Shown one piece after another: positions 43,293-49,999 of a DNA stretch of 49,999 nt. The DNA comes from an uncultured Fibrobacter sp. Its GTDB lineage: Bacteria; Fibrobacterota; Fibrobacteria; Fibrobacterales; Fibrobacteraceae. The notes under the pieces were generated by a model that was not told where the DNA came from, made no database searches, and saw nothing but the letters and a program-made list of their open reading frames with translations. The stretch is from the NCBI GenBank assembly GCA_934700345.1, contig CAKUXP010000023.1, forward strand, positions 1 through 49,999, in the 5' to 3' direction. Positions within the stretch are counted from its first letter, which is position 1. Each line of letters opens with the position of its first letter. The position numbers and the translations under genes are program-made.

Positions 43293-44731
43293 ACCTTGAG
43301 TTCGCCGGCGTCGATTTTCTGCCAGTCGCCGAACCGGTCGAGTTCCGGGCGGACTTCATTTTCGACAAAAAGCTTGACCTGGGACGGCGCACGTCCGACA
43401 AACTTTTTCAAGTCGAGAATGTGTTCGAGCGCCTTTTCGTCAATTCCCAGCTTCTGGAATTTTTCGTTTTTCTTGATGCGTTCGAGCAAGTCGTTGTCCT
43501 TGCCTTCGACTTTTACGACTTTCGCCGCTTCCATGCTCATCTTGCGAATTTCCTCGTGAAGCTCCTGGCGGTCGCCGCCATGCTTGACCCCTTCCATGAT
43601 GATGTTTTCCGTCGCCATGAACGGCAACTCCGCGCGAATCCGCTTTTCGATAACCTTCGGATAGACGACAAGCCCGGTGGAAACGTTTTCTGCGATGATC
43701 AGCATTGAATCGACGGCTAGGAACGCTTGCGGTATCGCAAGGCGCTTGTTCGCGCTGTCGTCAAGCGTCCGTTCGAACCACTGCGTCGCCTGGGTGATGG
43801 CGGTACTCGTTTCGAGAGAAATGACAAAACGGGCGAGCGAACAGATCCGTTCGCAGCGCATCGGATTTCGCTTGTAAGCCATCGCACTGGATCCGATCTG
43901 TGTACTTTCAAAAGGCTCTTCCACTTCCTTGTTGCCCTGCATCAGGCGCATATCCGTTGCAAACTTGTGGAGGCTCTGCGCTATCGAGGAAAGTACCTGG
44001 TTTACGCGGTTATCCCACTTGCGCGTATAAGTCTGTCCGGTAATCGTCAGGTGGCGCTTGAAGCCGGCTCGTTCCGTTACGCAGCGGTCGAGTTCGCGAA
44101 TCTTTTCCTCGTCACCGTTGAAGAGGTCCATAAAGCTCGCCTGGGTTCCGGTCGTTCCCTTCACCCCGCGGAACGGCAAAACGTCGATTAGGAAATTCAA
44201 CTGTTCTAGGTCAATCAGAAGATCCTGGATCCACAGGCATGCGCGCTTTCCGACAGTCGTAAGCTGGGCCGCCTGGAAATGCGTCGCACCGAGCTGCGGC
44301 ATATCCTTGTATTCCAAAGCGAACTTCGAGAGCTTGTCGATGACGCGCATCAGGCGACGGCGGACGTAAATCATCCCCTGCTGCATCTGGATAAGGTCGG
44401 TATTGTCCCCGACGAATGCGCTGGTCGCTCCCAAATGGATAATGCCTTTCGCCTTCGGGCACTGGACGCCGTAGGCATAGACATGGCTCATCACATCGTG
44501 ACGGCGGCGCTTCTCCTCGGCTTCCGCGACATCGAAGTTGATATCCTTCGCATGGGTCTTGAGTTCGTCGATCTGCTCCTGCGTAATCGGAAGCCCCAGC
44601 TCCATTTCGCTTTCGGCAAGGATGATCCAGAGCTTGCGCCAGGTTTCAAACTTGAATTGCGGGCTGAAAAGGAATTTCATTTCCTTGGAAGCGTATCTTG
44701 TGTTAAGAGGGTTTTCGTATTCGTTACGCAT
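43289..44731 (-). CDS. purB: Adenylosuccinate lyase
   Basis: 480 aa. It cleaves adenylosuccinate to AMP and SAICAR to AICAR, each with fumarate, in purine synthesis. Fumarase-superfamily signature GSSAMAYKRNPMRCERIC (about 282-299) and the His-containing loops ATHFQAAQLTTVGKR and HLGATSAFVGDNTDLIQ are present. The latter GATSxxVGDNTDLI form and the length resemble the larger clade that includes eukaryotic ADSL rather than the short Bacillus-type enzyme. The start has AAAAGG upstream, 25 nt after the mtgA stop, so the two genes are probably co-transcribed. Confidence 0.95.
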   Translation of the reverse strand: MRNEYENPLNTRYASKEMKFLFSPQFKFETWRKLWIILAESEMELGLPITQEQIDELKTHAKDINFDVAEAEEKRRRHDVMSHVYAYGVQCPKAKGIIHLGATSAFVGDNTDLIQMQQGMIYVRRRLMRVIDKLSKFALEYKDMPQLGATHFQAAQLTTVGKRACLWIQDLLIDLEQLNFLIDVLPFRGVKGTTGTQASFMDLFNGDEEKIRELDRCVTERAGFKRHLTITGQTYTRKWDNRVNQVLSSIAQSLHKFATDMRLMQGNKEVEEPFESTQIGSSAMAYKRNPMRCERICSLARFVISLETSTAITQATQWFERTLDDSANKRLAIPQAFLAVDSMLIIAENVSTGLVVYPKVIEKRIRAELPFMATENIIMEGVKHGGDRQELHEEIRKMSMEAAKVVKVEGKDNDLLERIKKNEKFQKLGIDEKALEHILDLKKFVGRAPSQVKLFVENEVRPELDRFGDWQKIDAGELKV

Positions 44732-44756
44732 TTTCGTTTTCCTTTTGATTTGAATT

Positions 44757-45677
44757 TCAGTTGCCTAGCCTGGCAGCGGATGCCGAATCCACGGAGCCGG
44801 ACGTATCGGGCGGAGCGTTCAGCGCCTTGAGGCTATCGACCTTGAGACTGTCGCGTTTCGGGAACATGTTCTGGTAGATTACCATCCGTCGGCTCGCCAT
44901 GAAGCGGCTGTGACGACCGTTCGGGTTGTGCTTGCCAGGACTTGCAAGAACCGCGGCCATGTTAATCGACTGGTCAAGATTTAGCCTGTACGCACTTTTG
45001 TGGAAAAATTCCTGGCTTGCGGCTTCACAGCCAAAGATATTCCGCCCCCACTGCGCATAGTTCAGATAAAGTTCGAGGATCCTGTCCTTCCCGAGCATTT
45101 TTTCCATGAGAAGCGCATACGCGAGTTCCTTGAACTTCCGCTCCCAGGATCGTTCACCGGAAAGGAAAAGGTTTTTTGCCAACTGTTGCGTAATCGTGCT
45201 GCCGCCGAACTTCGTCTTTCCATAGTAGCGGTTCGCATCCAGGGCTTCGGCAATCGCCCGCACGTCAAAGCCCGGATGGTAGTAGAATCCCGCATCCTCG
45301 CTTGCAATTACCGCCTTCTGCAGGTTCGGGCTGATACTGTCCAGAGGAACAAACCTGTGTCTTATCCGCGTCGCCGGATTCGAATCGACCAGCGCCTGCA
45401 TGTAGCGGCTCATCTCGGGATTCGAATGTTCGAGCTGGAGTACGTTGTCGTAAATCGCGTAGCAATAGACGAAGCCCTTGTAGAGAAGCACCGATGCCGC
45501 AACGGTAAAGGCTATCGCGTAAAGCATCAGCGCAAGCAGCACCAGGCGCACGAAACGGTTCAGGATACGGTAAACCCACTTGAAAACGGAACCGCACACA
45601 GACAGCTTTTTACGAATGCCTTCGGGAATCGAATTCCAGAAAGCCAAGACAGAATGCTTCGCCTGAGAAATCTTCAC
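44757..45677 (-). CDS. mtgA: Monofunctional peptidoglycan glycosyltransferase
   Basis: 306 aa from a GTG start. A basic N-terminus and one transmembrane segment (about 40-70, LVLLALMLYAIAFTVAASVL) are followed by a GT51 domain: AVIASEDAGFYYHPGFD (catalytic Glu), FGGSTITQQLAKNLFLSGER, KELAYALLMEKMLGKDRILELYLNYAQWG and MAAVLASPGKHNPN. There is no transpeptidase domain. It polymerises lipid II into glycan strands on the periplasmic side. A Ser/Asp-rich C-terminal tail of about 40 residues follows the domain. purB follows 25 nt downstream. Confidence 0.93.
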   Translation of the reverse strand: MKISQAKHSVLAFWNSIPEGIRKKLSVCGSVFKWVYRILNRFVRLVLLALMLYAIAFTVAASVLLYKGFVYCYAIYDNVLQLEHSNPEMSRYMQALVDSNPATRIRHRFVPLDSISPNLQKAVIASEDAGFYYHPGFDVRAIAEALDANRYYGKTKFGGSTITQQLAKNLFLSGERSWERKFKELAYALLMEKMLGKDRILELYLNYAQWGRNIFGCEAASQEFFHKSAYRLNLDQSINMAAVLASPGKHNPNGRHSRFMASRRMVIYQNMFPKRDSLKVDSLKALNAPPDTSGSVDSASAARLGN

Positions 45678-45832
45678 GCAATAGCCCCAATTTTTCCGAA
45701 GGGAAGAAGTCTAGAAAACTTTGCGCAACGGCATTCCGTCACCGCCCGGAAAAGACGGACCCATGCGAGAAGCCGCCTGTTTTCTGTCCATGGATTTTTA
45801 TTCACCACGAAAGGAATATAGAAAAAACGCCC

Positions 45833-46918
45833 TTACTTTTTTCCGCCGAACCACGAATTGATGTCCTGGCCTTCCGCCATCTGGAAACCAGCCACCTGAA
45901 TTCCTTCCCCAAATATCGAGGCGGAAATTCCCGCGTTTTTTAAAATTTCAAGAATCGCCTGCGCTGCGGCGCGACCCGCTTCATCCTGGTCTAGGCAGAC
46001 AATGACGCGCTTTTCCCGAAAAAGCGAAACCCACTCCGGCTTGAAAGACTTGACGCCCGGAATCCCCACGGCAGGGAATCCCCGATCGATGAGCGTCAGC
46101 GTATCGACAACGCCTTCGCAAAGATAGATCCAGCCCGGTTTACCGTCGAGAAGGGAAACGTTATAGGGAAACGGCACAACGCCCCGCAGGTTCAATTCCT
46201 TGGGCTTTGTATCGGAATCGATAGCGCGGGCCTGAAAATAACGAGGAACGACTTTAGCATCCAGATAGGGAAAGAGCAATCGGTGCCTGTAATAGCGCAG
46301 GTTGCCATTTTCATTGAAAAGCCCTGCCTTCTGGAGATTTTCCAGTCCGAACTTTTCCAAGAGGCCTCGGTTTACGGCATCGTAATCGACAATCGTCCGA
46401 AGCCGCATGGAGTCCCAGGTCTTCTTGAATATGCGCCGCTTGACGAGCCATGCAGCGGCAGGGGTTCCTTCGACCGGAGCGAGCATTTCGAAAAAAGCGA
46501 GGATGATCCTTGCGCGAAAAAGCTGGTCCATTTCGGGTTTCGGTCCTTCCCGAACAATCCTTGTCGAAGAAACGGTTGCAGAAAAATTTTTCACGACTCG
46601 ATTCTGGGACGTCCCCGGTTCAGGAAGGGTGTCCGGAAAAAACTCCTCCTCAAGCCACTCCACGGCGCCCCGAAAATCCAGATTGCGGGAAATTTCGACA
46701 AGCTTAATCACGTCGCCACGAACATCCGGACATACCCAGCAATTGAAAAGTCCTTTCGATTCGGAAACCGAAACGCTCGGGGTCCTGTCTCCATGAGCAT
46801 GGCGCATCGCATATGGGCAGCGAAACTTTCCATGCATCACACGATGTCCCAGTCGTTCCGCGACCTGGGTAATGGAAACAGACGCTTTCAACGCATCGAT
46901 GTCAATACGACCCACCAT
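45833..46918 (-). CDS. Short DnaG-like primase (CHC2-type zinc finger plus TOPRIM)
   Basis: 361 aa from the ATG that is preceded by a TATTTT box at 7 nt; a longer frame lacks any start signal. Residues about 30-75 form a zinc-finger like that of DnaG (KFRCPYAMRHAHGDRTPSVS ... LFNCWVCPDVRGDVIKL), though C and H are spaced by five residues. A TOPRIM domain lies at about 240-335: WIYLCEGVVDTLTLIDRGF (catalytic Glu) and KRVIVCLDQDEAGRAAAQ (D-x-D). The protein ends right after it, so the helicase-binding domain of standard DnaG (about 600 aa) is absent. It may be a second, specialised primase-like protein, as found in mobile elements, yet it neighbours mtgA and purB. Confidence 0.78.
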   Translation of the reverse strand: MVGRIDIDALKASVSITQVAERLGHRVMHGKFRCPYAMRHAHGDRTPSVSVSESKGLFNCWVCPDVRGDVIKLVEISRNLDFRGAVEWLEEEFFPDTLPEPGTSQNRVVKNFSATVSSTRIVREGPKPEMDQLFRARIILAFFEMLAPVEGTPAAAWLVKRRIFKKTWDSMRLRTIVDYDAVNRGLLEKFGLENLQKAGLFNENGNLRYYRHRLLFPYLDAKVVPRYFQARAIDSDTKPKELNLRGVVPFPYNVSLLDGKPGWIYLCEGVVDTLTLIDRGFPAVGIPGVKSFKPEWVSLFREKRVIVCLDQDEAGRAAAQAILEILKNAGISASIFGEGIQVAGFQMAEGQDINSWFGGKK

Positions 46919-46931
46919 TGCACATAAAATA
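46919..46931 (-). promoter_or_regulatory. Leaderless-type TATTTT box before the primase-like gene
   Basis: On the minus strand TATTTT (46926-46931) lies 7 nt before the ATG at 46918, in an A/T-rich stretch with no Shine-Dalgarno sequence. Confidence 0.4.
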
Positions 46932-46959
46932 ATAAAATTCCCAAATAAAATTTTTGCGG

Positions 46960-47094
46960 TTAAAGAGTTTCTCCACGCAAAGTTTTCCATTTTTCTTTTC
47001 TGGAATTCGAAAAAATTTCCACTTTTTCCAGATTCCAGACGTGAGAAGTCCATTCAAAATTTTCAAGATTCCAGTCGTCTTCTGCGCACTTCAT
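46960..47094 (-). CDS. Small tryptophan-rich reading frame, uncertain
   Basis: 44 codons starting MKCAEDDWNLENFEWTSHVW. It contains an approximate internal repeat of about 11 residues (WNLENFEWTSH then WNLEKVEIFSN) and five Trp, and ends 41 nt before the primase-like start. No ribosome-binding site is visible. It is reported because the 820-nt gap 46919-47738 otherwise holds no intact gene. A short peptide, a gene remnant, or a chance frame are all possible. Confidence 0.2.
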   Translation of the reverse strand: MKCAEDDWNLENFEWTSHVWNLEKVEIFSNSRKEKWKTLRGETL

Positions 47095-47145
47095 AAGCGT
47101 CGCACAGGGTGAAACCAAATGACAAAAAGGAAACCAAACCTTCTG

Positions 47146-47640
47146 TCATAAAGATGAAATTGTTTCACATGTGTAAAGTCCGTAAAAGGGTTTCTCGAAC
47201 GGATGTTCCTTTTCAAAATCGAATTCATCCGGCATCCGATTCCTGGCCTTTTTATGATCGACAAGATGCGCCAGAATCTCCGTCAGAAAAATTCTTCCAT
47301 TTTGGCCAAGTCGTTTTGGATGTTTTTATCGAATTATTCTGTCCGATGGGATTTTTATGCGAATCTTTTTGAATAGGCGGTAACGATTCACCTGCAAAAA
47401 TTTTATGTACAAATTAACAGCCGTTCGGTAAAAAGCCATTCCGTTATCGATATTTCCTTTTATCGAAATTTCGCGTTTTTGTATTCTGCCTAACCGTTCG
47501 TTTTCCTTTGTGTACGAAAGTTCCCCTAACAAATCTTTCAAACCGTCTTTTTTAAATAATTCACCTAAATCACCGTAAAATCTTGACGCAAGGTTTTCTT
47601 CCCTTTCGCAAGATATTATTTCGAGCAGAAAAATAGACAA
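47146..47640 (-). pseudogene. Decayed gene fragment with an internal stop
   Basis: A 104-codon frame (stop at 47326) begins without ATG directly after a TAG. It reads as real protein: CEREENLASRFYGDLGELFK, then LLGELSYTKENERLGRIQ and NGMAFYRTAVNLYIKFLQ, a type of ending I associate with DUF and restriction-related proteins. After the TAA the same frame stays open for 59 more codons (FLTEILAHLVDHKKARNR, EHPFEKPFYGLYTCETISS) to a TGA at 47146. Together they look like the end of a gene that lost its 5' part and gained a nonsense codon. Family not identified. Confidence 0.4.
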
Positions 47641-47738
47641 CTAAGAGAAAGAAATCGGAAAACAGGCAAGACGGCGATATAAAAAAGAAAACGCTCTTTC
47701 GCAAAAAAGCTATACTCTCCGCAAAAGGAAATTTTCAA

Positions 47739-48689
47739 ATGCCGAACATTCTTGAAAATGTCGATATGAAACAGCACACGACATTCCGCGCCGGCGGATG
47801 TGCGCGTTACTTTGCGAAAGCGGAATCCGTCGATGATATTCGAGAACTGCAAAAATTTGCCATCGAAAAAGAGATTCCCTTTTTCCTTATCGGGCTAGGT
47901 TCCAACGTCCTGGTTTCCGACGCAGGATTCGACGGCCTAATAATCAAGCTCGGCAAGGAATTCTCCCATTTTAAATTCGACAAGGACAAACTCGCCGTCA
48001 AAGCGGCAACCCCCCTTTCGCTGATTGCCAGAACGAGTGCAACGCTCGGGCTTTCGGGAATGCACCTGCTCGCCGGGATTCCGGGAACCATCGGAGGCGG
48101 AATCGCGATGAACGCTGGAGCCTACGGCGAAGAGATTTCCCAGACGCTTCTATCGGCAACGGTTCTCGAGGAAGATGGAAGTATCAAGGATTACTCGAAT
48201 GCGGACTGCCGATTCGGTTACCGAAAATCCGTTTTCCAGAATACGTACAAAGTAATTCTCGAAGCCACTTTCCAGCTGGAGACGAAAGGTTCTGCCGAGC
48301 TTCTCGCCGCACAAAAAAAGATAATGGACGAACGCAAAGCAAAACAGCCGTTGGAATTGCCCAGCGCAGGTTCCGTATTCAAGCGTCCTGCAAACGGTTT
48401 TCCCGGAGCGCTCATCGAGCAGGTCGGACTGAAAGGTTTTCAAATCGGCGGTGCGCAGATTTCACCCAAGCATGCGAACTTTATCGTTAACACGGGAAAC
48501 GCAACCGCACAGCAAATCTACGACCTTTCGGAAATGGCAAGGCAAAAAGTACTTGACTCCTGCGGAATCCAACTCGAAAGAGAAATCATCTTTCTCGGAA
48601 AATTCCGTTTTCCCTTTTCCATCGATAGATACGTTTCAAAGGATGCCGCGACAGCGCAGAACGAAGCTTCCGACCCGGGCAAGGGCTAG
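47739..48689 (+). CDS. murB: UDP-N-acetylenolpyruvoylglucosamine reductase
   Basis: 316 aa. This flavoenzyme makes UDP-N-acetylmuramate for peptidoglycan precursors. FAD-binding motifs: IGLGSNVLVSDAGFDGLII (about 50-68), LAGIPGTIGGGIAMNAGAYG (about 108-127) and the catalytic-Ser segment PSAGSVFKRP (about 207-216), then HANFIVNTGNATAQQIYDL. Lack of the Tyr-loop insertion and about 300 aa length fit the type II form. The last 25 residues (RYVSKDAATAQNEASDPGKG) are an extra tail. AAAAGGA lies 9 nt before the ATG and a TATACT box at 47711-47716. Its end overlaps the convergent membrane-protein gene by 4 bp. Confidence 0.95.
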   Translation: MPNILENVDMKQHTTFRAGGCARYFAKAESVDDIRELQKFAIEKEIPFFLIGLGSNVLVSDAGFDGLIIKLGKEFSHFKFDKDKLAVKAATPLSLIARTSATLGLSGMHLLAGIPGTIGGGIAMNAGAYGEEISQTLLSATVLEEDGSIKDYSNADCRFGYRKSVFQNTYKVILEATFQLETKGSAELLAAQKKIMDERKAKQPLELPSAGSVFKRPANGFPGALIEQVGLKGFQIGGAQISPKHANFIVNTGNATAQQIYDLSEMARQKVLDSCGIQLEREIIFLGKFRFPFSIDRYVSKDAATAQNEASDPGKG

Positions 48690-48970
48690 TCGCGGTTCAG
48701 CGGGCGCAGAGCGCGCTCGCGCCTCTCGCTCTCGGAAAGGGCGGGTCTCTCCTTCGGCGGCTGCCCTATCCCCAGCCTCGAAAAGACGAAGTGCACTCCC
48801 CTGCACACGGCGTAGAAGAAAACGCCAAAGAGGATCGCGGGGACTATCCCTAGGCCGAAAAGGACACCTAGAAACAGGAGTACGAAAATGCCGACAGCGA
48901 TGCCTATCAATACGGCATCGATTGCGGACCCGAACAGGCCCAGGACTGCGAAAATCGCGGGAAATCTCAT
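48686..48970 (-). CDS. Small hypothetical membrane protein
   Basis: 94 aa from the ATG with a strong AGGAGG site 7 nt upstream. About two thirds of the protein is hydrophobic (two to three helices: FPAIFAVLGLFGSAIDAVLI, GIFVLLFLGVLFGLGIVPAI, LFGVFFYAVC), followed by a polar, basic C-terminal tail (KERPALSESERRERALRP). No family recognised. It is convergent with murB, with stop codons overlapping by 4 bp. Inner-membrane location is likely. Confidence 0.65.
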   Translation of the reverse strand: MRFPAIFAVLGLFGSAIDAVLIGIAVGIFVLLFLGVLFGLGIVPAILFGVFFYAVCRGVHFVFSRLGIGQPPKERPALSESERRERALRPLNRD

Positions 48971-49226
48971 TTGGCGCCTCCTATGCTCTCCATTCAAGAT
49001 ACACAAAAATCCACACGCGCGGTCTCCAAAAATTTGAAAAAGACTGACGGCTCCCTCAAACGAGAACCAATCACACCTTTTCAAAATCGTTCACAATACA
49101 AACGAACGCGCAAGACGCACGGTTTTCTTGTGAAAAGGCTTCACGAGGCATGGAATACTTTGCGCCTGAATAGGCCTTGACGTTCCATTCCTGTTCTACG
49201 AGATAGCAAAGAGAAAGTCCAGTTTT

Positions 49227-49355
49227 TTAAGACGTTTTGAATCCCGCCAAAAAGACAAAAAGTTCGCCATGCGTCTTCAGATACCGGATAAAATCGCATC
49301 CATCCCGGACCGCTTCCTTTTCTGCAATCTTTTGTGCTTCTTCTTTTATAATCAT
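49227..49355 (-). CDS. Small protein 4 of a tiny-gene cluster (42 aa)
   Basis: 42 aa, starting MIIKEEAQKIAEKEAVRDG. The start has an optimal ribosome-binding site (AGGAGGAATC directly before ATGA), nearly identical to that of small protein 2. The N-terminal half is a charged amphipathic helix, then CDFIRYLKTHGELFVFLAGF, more hydrophobic. It starts 22 nt after the stop of small protein 3. No family recognised. It is last in the cluster; the same frame continues open for about 55 codons after its stop, without a start signal. Confidence 0.5.
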   Translation of the reverse strand: MIIKEEAQKIAEKEAVRDGCDFIRYLKTHGELFVFLAGFKTS

Positions 49356-49377
49356 GATTCCTCCTAGGCAAAAAACA

Positions 49378-49524
49378 TTAGTCGCAAAAACAGGGTTCGG
49401 CTTGAAGCATGTTTTTCCACCAAACTTTATACCCTTTTCGAGCTTTTTGGGAGACCTCCAGCAGTTTTTTTGAATTTTCGACGTCTTTGCCCCTATGGTT
49501 CAGGAAGCGGGCCAATGCTTTCAT
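49378..49524 (-). CDS. Small protein 3 of a tiny-gene cluster (48 aa)
   Basis: 48 aa. It is strongly basic and helical (MKALARFLNHRGKDVENSKK, KARKGYKVWWKNMLQ) and ends with the cysteine-bearing AEPCFCD. The ribosome-binding site is weak, but the start lies 18 nt after the preceding stop, so reinitiation is possible. No family recognised. The basic helix followed by an acidic, two-cysteine tail would suit a peptide that is processed or modified, but this is inference only. Confidence 0.42.
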   Translation of the reverse strand: MKALARFLNHRGKDVENSKKLLEVSQKARKGYKVWWKNMLQAEPCFCD

Positions 49525-49542
49525 CCATTTCAATTTGATTAA

Positions 49543-49638
49543 CTAACCGGAAGCCGTGACGAGATGCTCCTCCTTATCCCCAAAATCAAGGTAGGTTTTC
49601 TTTTCCAAATCTGAAAAATCAGTCGATATCAGTTTCAT
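49543..49638 (-). CDS. Small protein 2 of a tiny-gene cluster (31 aa)
   Basis: 31 aa, starting MKLISTDFSDLEKKTYLDF and ending HLVTASG. It is acidic and hydrophilic. The AAGGAGGAATC ribosome-binding site directly before the ATG is the strongest of the cluster and matches that of small protein 4, so this is unlikely to be a chance frame despite its length. It starts 21 nt after the stop of small protein 1. No family recognised. Confidence 0.45.
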   Translation of the reverse strand: MKLISTDFSDLEKKTYLDFGDKEEHLVTASG

Positions 49639-49659
49639 GATTCCTCCTTGCGATAAAAT

Positions 49660-49803
49660 CTAGATGACCGCGCCGTCTGGGTAGTCAAGAGGTTCGAAAG
49701 CCGTCTTGAACTCTTTTAAGCCTTTTTTCGCAAGACCCAGCAACTGGGATTCCTTAAAGCCTTGTTCCTCCACACTTTTTGTCGGTTTAAATGATTCCGG
49801 CAT
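49660..49803 (-). CDS. Small protein 1 of a tiny-gene cluster (47 aa)
   Basis: 47 aa: an acidic start (MPESFKPTKSVEEQGFKESQ), a central amphipathic basic helix (LLGLAKKGLKEFKTAF) and an acidic end (EPLDYPDGAVI). AGGA lies 8 nt before the ATG. Codon use resembles other genes of the window. It is first of four tiny genes with regular 18-22 nt gaps. No family recognised. Upstream sequence is open on both strands, so the true beginning of the unit may lie outside the window. Confidence 0.45.
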   Translation of the reverse strand: MPESFKPTKSVEEQGFKESQLLGLAKKGLKEFKTAFEPLDYPDGAVI

Positions 49804-49933
49804 TCAAACATCCTGAGTCTATGGCCGCGATGAGCGGACTTAACGGTTCGAACGTCGTAAAAAAGATCAAGTTCCCTAAGGAAGTGGTGGATGACTTGTT
49901 CGAATCCATTTTTCGCCTTTGGCAAAGAGATAC

Positions 49934-49952
49934 CCGCCGGCGAAGCCGGCGG
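49934..49952. repeat. GC-rich hairpin near the right end
   Basis: An 8-bp stem CCGCCGGC/GCCGGCGG with loop GAA. It is followed by TTCTTC on the plus strand and by GGGTATCTCTTTG on the minus strand, so it is weak as a terminator on either. It resembles the hairpin at 37-57 (CCACCGGC/GCCGGTGG), suggesting a recurring hairpin element. Confidence 0.5.
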
Positions 49953-49999
49953 TTCTTCATATGCGGGCCCTGCCCTAGGATGCCAGCTACGCGTCACGT

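Noticed and set aside
49068..49226. Continuation of the small protein 4 frame after its stop
   Set aside because: About 55 open codons with some protein character, but no start codon with a ribosome-binding site; chance openness at this length is not rare.
49141..49371. 76-codon minus-strand frame crossing small protein 4
   Set aside because: Different frame, Arg-rich product, and its start ignores the strong AGGAGGAATC site used by the 42-aa frame.

Overview
The window looks like a chromosomal segment of a Fibrobacter-type bacterium (phylum Fibrobacterota). The evidence is a Fibrobacter succinogenes major paralogous (FISUMP) domain lipoprotein at 3.2-3.9 kb, a TIGR02147 family gene at 40.9 kb (a family expanded in Fibrobacter), many lipoproteins with PEGA or Ig-like modules, and outer-membrane barrel and TonB-receptor proteins of a Gram-negative cell. 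Housekeeping genes (gapA, priA, cysE, nth, xerC, purB, mtgA, murB, a Sua5-type gene, tRNA-Lys) show it is not a plasmid or phage. The first 10 kb looks more A/T-rich in codon choice than the rest.

Layout. (1) 0.1-6.7 kb, minus strand: a run of envelope genes (DUF805 membrane protein, large exported protein, FISUMP lipoprotein, two related small proteins of which one has a TM2 domain, TPR membrane protein), probably one transcription unit starting at a TTGACA promoter at 6.7 kb. (2) 6.9-10.1 kb: a small defence-type island holding a three-gene HipB-HipS-HipT locus with its own promoter and operator-like inverted repeat, an orphan HsdS, and an HsdS fragment. It appears to cut a plus-strand gene at its left edge. 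(3) 10.1-22.1 kb: a 1.26-kaa TPR/transglutaminase lipoprotein, gapA, a lipoprotein, an EamA transporter, a NylB-like serine hydrolase, an outer-membrane protein and priA. (4) 22.2-30 kb: a DUF349 repeat protein coupled to sua5, a VanX-like dipeptidase coupled to a TonB-type receptor, and an omega-amidase-like nitrilase. (5) 30-37.6 kb, plus strand: a hypothetical gene, cysE and nth, then a tightly overlapping five-gene operon of three Ig-like lipoproteins and two PEGA-domain membrane proteins, an apparently undescribed envelope module. (6) 37.6-41.9 kb: an outer-membrane barrel with a lysine-rich tail, a DUF2156-GNAT fusion, the TIGR02147 gene and tRNA-Lys(CTT). (7) 42-48.9 kb: a truncated surface-antigen-like gene, xerC, purB, mtgA, a short primase-like protein, a decayed region, murB and a small membrane protein. 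(8) 49.2-49.8 kb: four tiny minus-strand reading frames (42, 48, 31 and 47 aa) with regular 18-22 nt gaps, two of them behind a near-identical strong ribosome-binding site. This is the best candidate for an undescribed small-protein locus.

Two features run through the window. First, ten transcription-unit starts have a TAnnTT hexamer only 6-9 nt upstream of the start codon and no Shine-Dalgarno sequence, which suggests leaderless mRNAs from promoters resembling the Bacteroidota -7 box. Second, intergenic gaps at 17.2, 18.8, 20.0 and 29.9 kb share short repeat words, including an exact 15-bp inverted match. All assignments rest on reading the sequence by eye; no database search was run.
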